Positions 24,467 to 37,030 of a DNA stretch of 64,000 nt are shown here, piece after piece. A model generated the notes under the pieces. The model did not search any database. It was not told the origin of the DNA and was given only the letters and a program-made list of their open reading frames with translations. Position 1 is the stretch's first letter, and each line of letters starts with the position of its first letter. This DNA comes from Syngnathus acus (lineage: Eukaryota; Chordata; Actinopteri; Syngnathiformes; Syngnathidae), in the NCBI RefSeq assembly GCF_901709675.1, contig NC_051091.1, positions 7,104,967 to 7,168,966 on the forward strand, written 5' to 3'. The position numbers and the translations under genes were made by a program.

Positions 24467-25206
24467 TTTTTTTGTAGTTTAAGTCATCCTTTCAGATCTG
24501 TCGAGTGATGCATGACATTTTTTGACCTTTTCATTTTACTTGTTACATTCCTTTTTTTTTTTTTTTTTAATCAACTATATCTGCTGGTGTGAAATGCATC
24601 ACATTGTAGCCCTTTTGTCACTCAATCATTCCTGCAGCTGCTTGTCCCGGGAGATAATATTGTGTTTTCACATACATGCCGCAGGGTACCTGAAAGCGTC
24701 CTTTTCACCCCTAAACACTCACTCACAGACGCGCGGCACAGCAAACAACACAAGGAACCGTAAATCAAGGCTATAACACTCCAAAGTCATATGCAGACAA
24801 GCCCTTCTCACGCACACACCCCACCCCGCACATGTCAGTTATCTGTTTTTCGAATCTTCTGTACACACTGTGGAGTTTTCCCTGGCGGCTGCACATACAC
24901 ACACAAGCATGCACGCTACAAAAAATGTTCACACCCAGACGCAGACAGTAAATACAACAAATACCTTCGCATCTGCTAGCAACAACACACCTCAAATCCA
25001 GCCCTTGCTTATGTAAATATTTATCCTGCCATGGTTGAGATATGCACGGTATTGTACGTGGCCAAGACAATAGTCTATTGGCTTGAGAGTTAGCCCCTGA
25101 CTAGTATTTTCCAAATGCCATGTATACTCAAGCCAGGAATGAAATGTTACAAAAAGTGCCTTAACTTTGTGTTTGTCAGATAGCTGTAGGTGCATTCCTT
25201 TGCACT
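24467..25206. other. non-coding stretch
   Basis: Holds a T18 run near 24551-24568 and CA-rich patches at 24808-24830 and 24892-24910. Nothing else was recognised. Confidence 0.55.
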
Positions 25207-25217
25207 GTGGTGGTGGT

Positions 25218-25249
<32 letters not shown>
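25207..25249. repeat. (TGG)n(TG)n compound microsatellite
   Basis: Four TGG units run into about 15 GT units. Confidence 0.95.
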
Positions 25250-27750
25250 GGGGTGATAAAAACAAGTGAGAAAAATAGCCTAAGTTAAGGAGAGGCTGGC
25301 TGGGGTCAGTGAGAAACTGGTGCACTTCAGATAAATCAACCTTGTAAAATAAACATTGTTCAGTGACAGGCAGGAGGCTGTGGGGTTCCTTTTTGATGTT
25401 TGTGCTTTTGATGAGGAGATGCAAGTCGGGTTTGACCCCAAACAATCGCAAAAACACATTGAAAGAGTCAATAAATAATCATAATTATAAATATGGAGTT
25501 TTTGTTATTGTGCGGCATTTCAGGGAGTTCTTGATTAAAAAGCAAAAAGTGGGTGAATTGGTTTGTTGTTGGAGTCGTTGACAACCTCAGCAAAGAAATT
25601 GTAATGGAAATTGAAAAACACAAACATTGCTGCAGTCATAATTCAAATTCTTGTGGAACGGATTCCAGTACGAGTTTCTGCTGTTGCACAAGTTGCATAA
25701 CAATAGGACACGATAGGCCTCAACTAGTTGTCGAGCATCTGCAACTAGTCAAATGTCAAGTAAATGCAGTCGCAGTATCGCTGATATTTAGCGCCAATCA
25801 AAACTCCACATTATTTTATATTTAATATTTAATCATAGACATGCTTTAGCCATTACCAAATGAAACTCAGCCATCAAGCCACACCATATAGTTGAGTAAA
25901 CACCTCGAGTAACGATTCCAAGAAATACTTTTTATTTATATCCCAAGACCTTTGCTTGAATATCACGTATAATATCGTGGACCAGGTTTGTTTTTTAAGA
26001 ATCTGTGATGATTCAAGTCCTATTTGGCCACTTTACAAGGCTAGTTAGTTAGACCTCAAGATCCCCTGCTGTTAATCTCTGGTGGCTTGAAGCAGATGAC
26101 CAATTAAAAATCCTTTGGCAAATACCCAATCAGCACTGTGAGGGTCTTCCTCTCCACAGTACGCCACTGTTTTTTCACAGTCCCCTCCCCTTTTCCATTG
26201 TGCCCATCGTGCTGAGCCACGGGGGTCTTTCCACTGCACACGGACACACAACGACACTCCCGCGTGCACAAAAGCATCCGCTCGCACATATACACACACA
26301 CACCTTATTACTCTTTATTAATCTGCAGGGCGTTAATTGAAACCCCCCTGAGTTTGAGCCGTACCTGTATTCCCGTTCTCATTATCGTCCAAGGTGCCTT
26401 TGGGAGCAGCGGGGAGGTGGGTGGCTGGTGACAGAAAGGACTTGAGAATCTCCTGTGACAGGCCAGTTGAACATCTACAGATCACAGTAAATTCAACTTA
26501 GCACTTGGTTTCCGTCACCCTCGTAATCAATAGGCAAGAACAAGGATGCCTGGAGCAAAACATGAACGATACACGTGGTGACCTCTCCCGATATTAATGT
26601 GATCAGTTTCTTCACGCCTGCCATCACGTGGAAATGCCTTCAACGAATGATTATTTCATGATTGAAGTAGTGACAGAGAAATACTGCAGGTGCATTATGT
26701 GAGACTCTTTTTGTTGGGTGAGCACACAGGACTCCTGGATCTGGGTCACGGAGCTGCTCCAGGTGGACAGCCAATACACGGCCGCTTTGAGTCACAAACG
26801 AGTAATTTCAGGGTGCTAACAGCAATCGATGTTTGACTTGGAGAAAACGGAGGGAGTAATAATACAGCTGGTTTGGTGTCCCAATTTCTTTGGGACCCAA
26901 GAGAGATGACATACCTTGATATAGTTAAGAAAGCACAGCAATGGACAGAGAACTCCACCACGTTGATCCAAATCACATCCAAACCAGTCGGGAAAACCTC
27001 CAGGCCACTTCCTGCTTGGTTGCTAAGTAACCATTTCCAAATATGGACAAACAGAGACAGTATTGATTGTAAATATCATGAGATGACGAAATGTTCATGA
27101 ATCAAAGACGGAAATCACCGCCCTACTCAAGCATACATTTGAAATTATTGATTTGCACAACACAGGTGTTGAGGTGAGCCTTCCTCGGTGCAGACTAACC
27201 AGGCCAGGGTTCAGTTTACTTTTCTGGTGACAGGTTATACACTAGCATGAGTGTGTGCACATGTGGTTGCACGAGGGCCAATATATGCCAGGAGGGAAGG
27301 GGATACGATTAGTAGTACTCTGAAAGTAATTACCTTAATTAAAGCAGTAATGTGTGCAGGCAGAAGGGAGGGAAGAGTGGGGAAAAGAGAAAGGGGGGTT
27401 GGACAGGAGAGAACCTGCCATCTTTTATGGAGCAGTTTAGGGACTCTGTGATTTAAGGGGCACACTCAACAGTGTGCAGCAGTTGAAGGAAGGGGGATAT
27501 GGGGGAATAAAAGTGCTTTGTTATGGCAGGATAACGGGATAGGGGATAGTTAGTGATTGAAGAGATTGGAGGGTTGAGGGAGAGAAAACATGCGCAGGAC
27601 ATTTTTTGTCACAACTGTGTCTTTGTACACACAACACACCGCAGTAATTGTCCCCTCAATATAATCTCCCGAGAATTTAGTATTAACTCACACAAAAAGC
27701 TCAGCACGACATTATGCTTTAATAGCAATGTTCGATTCCAGTCTATCAAT
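25250..27750. other. non-coding stretch, one weak TAAT patch
   Basis: Mostly unremarkable DNA. A patch at 27310-27360 (AAAGTAATTACCTTAATTAAAGC) could be a small homeodomain-type element. CA-rich patches lie at 26240-26303. Several 65-90 codon open frames have no recognisable domain. Confidence 0.5.
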
Positions 27751-27941
27751 GATACCGATACCAACTACCGATACCGTTAGTACTTTTGATACATTACTCT
27801 CCAAAAACGATGATAGATCATTTGAAAGAAAATGGAAAAACCTATTTTCCCATTTCTAATTCCTGATCGTAAAACAACATCCAATACCGATACCTTGAAA
27901 TCAGGCCATGCATTAACGATACCGATACCTGGTATCGGTAC
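27751..27941. repeat. degenerate GATACC repeats with hairpin end
   Basis: The unit GATACC/CCGATACC recurs at 27751-27776 (several times), at 27884-27895 and at 27919-27941. The last block ends in a perfect hairpin, ACCGATACC-T-GGTATCGGT (27921-27939). Similar 'ccgataccgatacc' segments are typical of decayed DNA-transposon sequence in fish; the family is not assigned. Confidence 0.5.
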
Positions 27942-28109
27942 TTGCCCATTGCGTACATGTGTGCATGACAACATTCAACTTTGAGTTAACTCACCGGATA
28001 ATCATGCACTCTAATTTTTATTATCAACACCAAAATTGGATGATTGCAGTCACTAACGGTCTCTCACACATCTTCTAAGTGTGTGCGTGCACGTCTGTTT
28101 GAATTGCCA

Positions 28110-28480
28110 TTGAAATAGCATCTTTTTCGATGGAGTGATAATGAAAATAATCACATCCCCAAGAAAATATTCATAAAGGTAATGATGAATGCCATATTTC
28201 TCCGAGAGATACATCAGACGACGTCTTGGTTAAAGGAAAACAGAGAGCGTCGTCTCCCACACCCTCAAATTATCTGCCGCTTTCACAACTCACTGATAGC
28301 GTAGATGAGAGCTGAGGAAAATGGACACACAATTATACTCACTTGTCGTATATTAATACTGCTTCTTGACATCTTCCGTGGACCCTGGGCTGTCATCTCT
28401 TTGTCTGCTTTAATTGAAAATTAATGGTTAGTGTGTTGCCAAGGCAACTGCGGCGCCAATGACGGTAAGTGAGTAACGTT
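28110..28480. promoter_or_regulatory. candidate element with RFX X-box
   Basis: Repeat-free block. Early part: GTGATAATGAAAATAATCAC and AATATTCATAAAGG. Later part: TTTAATTGAAAATTAATGG (about 28410-28428). This is followed by GTTGCCAAGGCAAC at 28435-28448, an almost exact palindromic RFX X-box (consensus GTTRCCATGGYAAC). A strong splice-donor word, GACG|GTAAGTGAG, lies 16 bp downstream (junction 28464/28465). Either signal alone can be fortuitous. The X-box is the best single transcription-factor site in the window. Confidence 0.4.
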
Positions 28481-29075
28481 CAAGCAGACACCAGTGGCAT
28501 TGTTTGTCCTGTCTGACCTTCAAAGTCAGCCGAGAGGACAGGCGGACGACAACAAAGAAAGACATTAAAAAAAAAAAGAATAGAGTGTTAAGGGTTGAAT
28601 GCTGTGCACTGGAGCGGCGAGGAAAAATAAAATTAAGTTATTGTGGCCATGCTTTTTGGCCAGGTAGGGAGACAAAAATCCAGTACGAGGGGGTGACTGA
28701 AGATATGATGTCAAAATGCCAAATGGAGGGAATTATCTTTGAGTGCAAGAGAAGAAAAAGGCCTGTGAGTTTTCTGCGGAGCGTCAGCGGCACCTTTGTG
28801 TTGATGGAGTCAGAGGGCACCTTATAGCTCCATAATCATCTGGACACAAGTGTTTTTATGCTTGCGTGGACATGTTGGTCCTTATATTTACAAAGCAGCT
28901 CAGACATAATACCAAATGGACAATGACCGAATTAACACCAATGTATGGTCGAAAGGCACAAAATGATGTCACCATTAAAATCAGCATTGAAACATGAAGA
29001 AGTCTAGCACAATTTTTCTGTCACTCAGTGGATTCTACAACAATAAAGTCATTTTTGTTTTTATTCTAACTCTAG
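28481..29075. other. non-coding stretch, open frame unsupported
   Basis: A 107-codon plus-strand frame (28504-28827) is lysine/arginine-rich with no recognisable domain and ends in ordinary DNA. The sequence at 28630-28800 is repeat-free and may belong to the neighbouring regulatory island. Confidence 0.4.
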
Positions 29076-29164
29076 ATGGAGGTGGAACGCCAATGACGAG
29101 CAACGGAAAAGATCAACTCAACGGTTTTGACAATTTTGGTGGACACCGTCTACTCTGGACACAG
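29076..29164 (+). other. candidate exon (89 bp), identity unknown
   Basis: A pyrimidine-rich tract ending TTCTAACTCTAG precedes the stretch and ACAG|GTACGC follows it. One frame is open throughout and reads GGGTPMTSNGKDQLNGFDNFG, with a further nine residues to the donor; the other two frames contain stops. The polar, glycine/asparagine-rich peptide is not one I recognise. No partner exon is obvious, so this could be chance. Strand and frame follow from the splice borders. Confidence 0.2.
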
Positions 29165-30130
29165 GTACGCACGCATCGTTACTAAATTGAGTTGATAGCA
29201 CACTCCAGACTGGAGTGTACCTTTCCACCCCGCACACATTGACTGAACAATAACGTAATTCATGAAAATATCGACAGTAGAAAATAATTTTCTATTAAAT
29301 AGGAGTCACAAAGCGCAAGTTCAGAACTAGTGTCAACTTGTCAGAAAGTAGCTAATCACTGATTTGAGGTTTTACGATCATATTTATTACAGTCAGGAAA
29401 CATGTTGAAAAAATGTAGCAAAGTGCTCTCTCACATGATTACGAACAAGATGTGACAAAACAGCCCATGGTGAAAACCGCTTCAAAATATGCACACTCAA
29501 ATGGAATTTTTACACAAACATGTCGTGTTTTTCTCGCGCATGTGGCTTTACCTGCCGTAACTGTTAAGCACAAAGAAATATTGAGAAATAATTTGTTACA
29601 ACACTGCCGACAAGAATGAATGCAGACAATAAGTGGCTTTCCATCAGTTGATCTGTTTTCATCTTAAATGGCCATGAACAACTGCTCTGCATAATATGCT
29701 GATGTGCGTCCATAGAAATATTTTGTTCAATGAATTAAAAAAAAATATTCAATTAGAATTTAAAGGATACTCATTGTGCAGTTTGACACCACTGGAGGAA
29801 AATGCTTGAAAGTAATAATAGCATTTGGTCAAGCTGCCAAGGGCGAACATCCCCAATTTGGATTGGTGACAAAGGATAGTCCCGCCTCCTGCTTGCGCAA
29901 TCAAATCAAAGTATTTTCCCTCATTTAGTCAGCTTCTTAACGACAACGATCGAGTATGCGCAGCCAAGCTGCTCCTTGCGTGGATGACAAACGGCGACTT
30001 ATTGAGAGGCTCAAACTATGAGTCAGAGTACATATGTGAGGGAGAGGCCAAAAAAAGTCTCTTCATGTGGACGATATGGAAGATTGAAGGAAGAAATTGG
30101 GGATGGAGAAAGATAGAGAGGCTGAGAGTG
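29165..30130. other. non-coding AT-rich stretch
   Basis: AT-rich filler. A patch at 29880-30010 (GCGCAATCAAATCAAAG and CGACAACGATCGAG) is repeat-free but short. Nothing recognised. Confidence 0.5.
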
Positions 30131-30610
30131 AGAATGAGGTGAATGGATCACTTTTCCATATTGCATGCGGAGCTGAATCCATCATCTTGGGGAGCAATTA
30201 TATGCGTCATTCACATCAAACTTTCCAAATTAAAGAGCCACCTCATCTCCCCTACTGTACTCTGCTCGCTAATTCCCTCTCCACCCCCCCCCCCCACCCC
30301 CACCCTTTCTCTGTTAGCCGCACAAGCAGCAACTTCTCCCCTCTTTGCTGTAAAGTTGCTGAGAGGGCTCATATATGATGTTTTTGTAGCTTCAGCGTAG
30401 CCTCGGGATGCAAAACACATCTCAGAGCTGCCAGATGAGGCCTTGGTGGTTATCTTATCTGATGGGGGGAAAAAAAGAGGGTGGTGAATTTTATTTGCAT
30501 GCTGCATTGATGTTCAAATAGCTGTTTGAATGCTTCCTCAGCAGCCCGGACAGACTGATTGTGTGGCTGGCGAGCAAACAAGTGTATCAGATGATATCAG
30601 CCGTGCCCTA
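30131..30610. promoter_or_regulatory. candidate conserved non-coding island
   Basis: Two repeat-free parts flank a C12-13-containing pyrimidine tract (30270-30308). The first has GAGCAATTATATGCGTCATTC and CCAAATTAAAGAGCC. The second has TGGTTATCTTATCTGATGG (GATA cores), TTGATGTTCAAATAGC and GTATCAGATGATATCAGC. Regulatory role inferred. Confidence 0.25.
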
Positions 30611-30778
30611 CTTAACTAGCCCGGGTGAGGCGCGTGAACGCGGCAAATCGTGTAAACTTCACTCCACTTCGATATACGTCGGTACGGAAACTGCTTGTGT
30701 GGAGTCAATATTTTTCACTGGCAAATACGTTTTTTGAAGTAACTTTGAACAAACTTGTATGTAGTATGTTCGACGTAC

Positions 30779-31010
30779 TATTTTCTCCCATAATGTTACG
30801 GGGGGAAAAAAAAGGTATCTTTTTTTTAGCATTTGGTCTACATTATATCAATATGTTCAAAAGTTTGGTAAACATTGCTTATTCATAATTTTTATGGTTT
30901 TAATTATTGTCTGCAATGGATGATTTCCAGTCTGTATTTTTTTTTCCCCCATAATGCCACGGGGCTTGAGTTGCGCAGGCGCATGACCTGGTGGCATTAT
31001 AGGGAAAATA
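30779..31010. mobile_element. MITE-like element with three copies of an end motif
   Basis: The left arm TATTTTCTCCCATAATGTTAC (30779-30799) is matched in reverse complement by the right arm 30991-31010 (GTGGCATTATAGGGAAAATA), with about one gap and a few substitutions. A third copy in the left-arm orientation, CCCATAATGCCACGGGG, lies inside at 30948-30964. It makes a 10-bp perfect inverted repeat with the right arm (30951-30960 with 30991-31000), enclosing a nested TGCGC-AG-GCGCA hairpin. There is no coding capacity. The family is not recognised, and a target-site duplication was not found. Confidence 0.4.
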
Positions 31011-31075
31011 TGTTGACTCCACTTTGGCAGTTCCATGCTTCTGTACATCTGTGTCTAACATCGCTCCTCAGTGAA

Positions 31076-31078
<3 letters not shown>

Positions 31079-31118
<40 letters not shown>
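31079..31118. repeat. (GT)20 microsatellite
   Basis: Twenty uninterrupted GT units. Confidence 0.97.
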
Positions 31119-31121
<3 letters not shown>

Positions 31122-31294
31122 TAATAGCTCCTTGCATCTGTTGTGCTTTATGGCAGCGATATGTTAAGTACCTCATATTGCAGCAATAAAATAAAATCTG
31201 GTCTGGAAGTAGCTTGATGCAGTTTCAAAAATTGGATTGGGGAGTAGGCTAATGTTTCAAATCACACTGTGCTCTTTGGCCTCACACTCACACG

Positions 31295-31298
<4 letters not shown>

Positions 31299-31367
<69 letters not shown>
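31299..31367. repeat. (CA)n microsatellite, about 35 units
   Basis: About 35 uninterrupted CA units, 180 bp from a GT tract of opposite orientation, so the two could pair as a large imperfect inverted repeat. Both strands yield artefactual His-Thr or Cys-Val open frames. Confidence 0.97.
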
Positions 31368-31375
<8 letters not shown>

Positions 31376-31800
31376 CCAGCAGAGGGGCCTGTCTGGCTTT
31401 CAGATGGACCCGACAAATGACAAAAGGAGAGGCGAGTACAGGGAAAGAGAATGCAGAGGATGAGAAACAAGAAGACAGTTGAAAGGAAAAGTGAAAGAAA
31501 TCAAGACAGTTATTGAAGGAACTTAGGAAGTGTGAATTTTAAAACAAGGAGGCGTCACTCAGGGCGAGTGGCGCTCTTTCATCCTTTGCTGTATTGTGCC
31601 CTCGCTCCTTTCAACAGACTGCGAGGGATCTGTTTTCACATTTCAGGAGCAATTTTAACCAGGAAGGGTGAGTCAGGGCGCACATGCAAAAATCTTAAAC
31701 AATCTTCTGTGCCGCGAGAACTTCTTCCTTTGACAGACTTCTTAAGTTTGATACCTGCGATTCGACAGTTAATCCGAGTTGGAATTTAAATAGAAGCTAA
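31368..31800. other. non-coding stretch
   Basis: Purine-rich patch at 31415-31515, then mixed DNA. Nothing recognised. Confidence 0.5.
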
Positions 31801-32135
31801 ATCATTGTCTTTTCCTTCCTTCCCATTCCTGCCTCAGTGATGTCGCCCAATCTCCCGCGCTCGCTCTCCCGCAGAAAAAGCCTGACCTCTGCGTTTTTTT
31901 GTCTCCTTCCTTAAGATTGGTTTTAAATACTCTGCAGATTAAAGCACAGGCATGAAAGCTCACATTAGCTATATATTCAAAAATCCCCCCTGGTCGATAA
32001 TCCATGTATTTGTCAGAATCAAACACAGGGGAATAGAAAAGGGAAGCAATGACATGATGGGTAGCCAGAGCCAGACATATTGTGAAGGGGAATTAGAAGG
32101 AGCCAGAGATACATTGAGCAGAATGTGGCCCCAAG
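31801..32135. promoter_or_regulatory. candidate conserved non-coding island
   Basis: Repeat-free, with CCTTAAGATTGG, CTGCAGATTAAAGCACAGGC, CACATTAGCTATATATTC, GGTCGATAATCC and GAAGGGGAATTAGAAGG words. No stable open frame. Function inferred from texture. Confidence 0.3.
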
Positions 32136-33110
<975 letters not shown>

Positions 33111-35880
33111 TTTCCAATTCACTTCTCAAGTAGGGTAGGTGAAAGCACAATTTTCCACAACTAGAGGAAAATAGTTTATTATCTAAAACAACATATTGTA
33201 AAAGCATTTAGTAATAACAATCACATAGAATGTTTTGAATGAAACAGTTTGTGAAACATAAATAATTCATTGCGGCTTCCTTATGGTGTGACTATGCTCC
33301 TTGGCAGCATGTTTATACAGTCATGCGGACAATGACAAAGAGTTTCACAACCATTTTAAGTAGTAACTCAGTAAACTGCAGTAACATTAGTCATTTTGCA
33401 CCGAGGATAAAGAATACATGCATCTGAGTATTGTGTTGTCTGTCTACACGTGTTGCTGCACCGTTGGTATTCAAATATCTTGAACTGCCACAAAGTCGCT
33501 ATTTATAAACCAATCTATGGCATTTCCAATTATTTGTTAGCATCGAGCTAACTGACTTAGGTCATGTGATTTTTAAGTGTACAATGTGTAAGTCTCTTTT
33601 TTTAGGGCACCAGTGTATCATTTGTTCATCGAAGATGTATGCGATTGTTAAAATTCAAAAGGTTAACACATTTCAAGATATTTTTAGACTTCAAGTGGTG
33701 TTGCAACTAATCATCCTTACACCTTTATGAATTATCTTAAACATTGCAGTGCTGTAATAACTCATTTTTTTTAAAACAATGTATTTTCTGTATTCTGTTT
33801 AATTCTTGTTAATTCAAACAATCCTTCCTGCTATCCATCAACTCATCGCGAGTCTTGAGCTGGTTATTGTATCTGGGCTGTTATACATGTCGGCTTAAGA
33901 TTGTTGGCCACACTAATGTGACACAGCTCTCAGGGTTACATCTCTTTCTGTTGGATTAAAAAAAAAAAAACATCCGTCTGTTCACAATTCATCTTGTGAA
34001 ACACACACACATTCCCAAAAAGGTTAGTGAAGCCAGCCAGCCTCATCCTTATTCTCCCAATACTTGGCGGCCTCACACACGCCTTGAACCGGCATACAAT
34101 GAAAAGGTAAAATCGTAGCGGTGTTTCTGTGTGTGTGAAGCTTTCGGAGACAAAGACCCCTGCTGTAGGGAGTCCTGTGGGAAAGACGTGCGGCCGGAAG
34201 ATGTGAGCGCATTGGCGAGTGATAATGTCAGCTTGAGAGATACGGCGTGTCATTTTACACAAGCACGCATCAAAAGTGACAGTGTGTGTGGTGGGGGGGG
34301 GGGGGCGACAGGAGCAGACAGCATGTCACTTGTTTGCTTTGATACAAGATCGCACAGGGGAGCGGACTACTGAGTTGCGCATCTTTGCAGGTTGCTACAT
34401 TTCACCATACAAGCAACATCTAAAGTTTTGTTGGAAGGCACACGAAAACCGAGGTCACGCTGTGAGGCAGCCACCTGAGCAGCCGTGAAGGATTTTTTGG
34501 GATTTGAATGGCGGCCGATCCAGGTGTAGTCCGGCATGTCACTCAAGCGGTAACATTTTGTTTCAAGTTGTAAGATGAGGTACCACCGTACAGTAATTAC
34601 TTTCTATACACAATTTTTCTAAAGTAGCACCCCCCCTTCCAAAAACAAAAAAAATAAAAACAGGCCAGGCTCAAGCATTCATCCTGTGTACTCATCTGGC
34701 CCCTCCATCACTTGTAAATGTTTTCCATCACATTTAACCCAGATCAGTTTCAAGCCAAGCATCAAAGAGAAACTTTCATGGTGTATGTGAGCTTAACGGC
34801 ATATGAAAACATGCACATATGGTTAAGGCATCGGGAACTGCACCAATCAAAAGCAAATCTGGTTGTTAATAAACAAATTCAAACATTGACTTTTTGAGAG
34901 AGTTGAATGAAAAAAAGCAATGGTTTATATGTGTGACAATCAAAGTGTGTGTCAAATTTCTGTCTCTCGCCTCTGCAAGTCGTCACGCACAGCTTCAACT
35001 GTTGTGTTTGGGTGGGTGTGAGTGTGTGCCTGTCACGGATACACACACACACGCACGCACGCACACACACTCCTGCCTAGACTTTTTGGTCACAAGTGCC
35101 AAAAAATGAAGTGAGTCCTTGAGGTATTGAATGAGCCCCTCCCTCACTTTTCTTTGGCTCTCCTTGCCTGTCTGCATGCACATCTTGTCAGCACATCTAT
35201 GACTTCCCTGGACCAGGACTCCCAATTATTCCGTCCTGTGGCCACTCACGTATTTGTGTGTTTAGTTGTTGACAGAATAATTGAAAGCTGTGATGAGCTT
35301 TCTTGTCCTGTTTTGTTCACACTTCTTCCAAAGCCACATATGCATCCATGATTACTTTTGATTCGTACTTTCTCCTTTAAATCAACCTTAGCGTGATTTT
35401 GCATGTGCAGCTTGAGTTGTCGTTATTTATAAAACATGCACGTACAAATAGTTTGCTCTATTTTTTCAAATTTGTTCGACACTCTGCAGCGTCTTGCTTA
35501 TTTGTGTTTATCTTAGGCCTCTCCAGCTCTCAAGGCATTGTGGGACTTGTTTGTAAACATCGACAGCGGCAAATTGTGTAGTAGTGCCGCTTTAGTTTAT
35601 TCCCAGAAGGCTGCTAAAGCTCACTGTTTGCTAATACCACACAAGCTGCCCGGCCCCTCCCTCCAACGACGCTTCTCAAACGCTTTTACTCTCATACGCA
35701 AACAAACAACACAACAAGGGGAACTGATTCAACAAGCGAACAGAAGCAGGGTGGAATTTGTCTTCGGAACACGTACTGGAGGGATCAGCGGCTCGGTGAC
35801 ACTTTGGGTGAACACTGCCATATTTTTCTTTCATTAAGTCTGGGGAGAAGAAAAAAAAACTTGTAGTGGAGCCAAGCCAA
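33111..35880. other. non-coding stretch with G13 run and CA tract
   Basis: AT-rich from 33111 to 33960. A G13 run lies at 34293-34305 and a (CA)n(CGCA)n tract at 35041-35070. Open frames of 60-110 codons overlap these repeats or lack domains. Nothing was recognised as a gene or RNA. Confidence 0.6.
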
Positions 35881-36240
35881 CTCATAAAACCACTTGTGTT
35901 TTAATTTAATTACCTGTCCACTTTGATAATTGTTCACCCTGATTAACATGGGGCAGAAAGGTAGCGGAATTCAAACAGGAAGATGAGAACGAGATTTATC
36001 AAGCTCTTCTCATCCAGTTACGCAGCCTGTTCTTGCCGAGGCGTCGTCACTTTACATCAACACATTTGAAGAGATTTATCATTGCACTGCAAAGTGTGCA
36101 AACCATTCAGTTTTGCAAAATTTCCACTGTGATTGAATAATTCTGATGGGCATGCCTAACACACTTTATACTAATATTGACCCATTAGCGACGTAGGTTG
36201 TTTCACAGATATAAACATAATCAAATTCAAATTTACAGTG
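35881..36240. promoter_or_regulatory. candidate conserved non-coding island
   Basis: Repeat-free block with TTTTAATTTAATTACCTGTC, TTGATAATTGTTCACC, CTGATTAACATGG and two copies of GAGATTTATCA (about 35990-36001 and 36071-36080). The duplicated GAGATTTATCA word, about 80 bp apart in the same orientation, supports a multi-site regulatory element. Confidence 0.35.
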
Positions 36241-36713
36241 ACAGCAGCAAATGAGTAAAGGATCCGGTTGGACACACTCCCACGAACAACCCCACACACA
36301 TGACAGTATACATATTTTTAGCATTATTGATTATACTAATGAATGAGTTGCTGCCATCATTTTCCAATGGGAAAAGCTTCGAGAGAATAGGTTGGAGACT
36401 AAATCCCCCATTGATAGCCCACGCCAAGTTATTCCAAGATTCTCCTTTGAGTTATAACACACTTTTTTTCTTTTTTTTTTTTTACTTCCTCCTCTAGCTT
36501 TTTTTTTTACCCGTCTTTTGCCGCGACAGGCATGATGTAATACCCAAATTTCTTCAGAGACAGTAATCTCAACACTGATTATGCTGTCAATTAGTAAATG
36601 AATGAGGCAGTGCGGTGAGGAAGAAAAAAGGTGGTAATAACTCTGCAAAAGGGGTTGTCAGGCTTCCAAAATACATCAAGGGCATCGTGAGCTATGCAGA
36701 CAGTAAAAATTGT
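36241..36713. other. non-coding stretch with T runs
   Basis: T-rich patches at 36463-36510. An 80-130 bp repeat-free patch around 36560-36650 has CAGTAATCTCAACACTGATT. Nothing else recognised. Confidence 0.5.
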
Positions 36714-36752
36714 CCAATCACAATGTAGCTATTTGCAAGGAAAGCATATAAG
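36714..36752 (+). promoter_or_regulatory. promoter-like CCAAT and TATA arrangement
   Basis: CCAATCACAATG at 36714 is followed 33 bp later by GCATATAAGAGC, a TATA-like box (TATAAG at 36747). The order and distance fit a TATA-type core promoter reading rightward, with a start expected near 36775-36785, just before a C-rich tract. The exon-like stretch at 37031 lies downstream on the same strand. Initiator evidence is absent, and such arrangements do occur by chance in AT-rich DNA. Confidence 0.25.
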
Positions 36753-37030
36753 AGCAGTGAACCCACTTAACCAGACTTTTTCCCCCCCCCCGTATTTGTG
36801 GAAGACTATTATTTAAAGACTGACATCAGTCCTTTACACCTAAATCAATATGCAGCGAGAGAGAATTTAAAGTTACGTTTTAGCTTCCTCTAATGCGTGC
36901 TCTCAAAATGCTGGCTGACACCGCGTTGAGGCAATTATGTAGCAAATAGTGCCGGTGTGTCAGTGCAGAAAAGTAAGAAAAAAATTGTTCATTCAAGTGA
37001 AATGTTCAAATCTTTTTATTTTTTTTGTAG

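Noticed and set aside
25690-25720. 14-base word AATAGGACACGATA shared with about 48793
   Set aside because: Flanks do not match; several shared 14-mers are expected by chance in 64 kb.
28504-28827. 107-codon lysine/arginine-rich plus frame
   Set aside because: No domain. The basic stretch comes from an A-rich run at 28567-28578.
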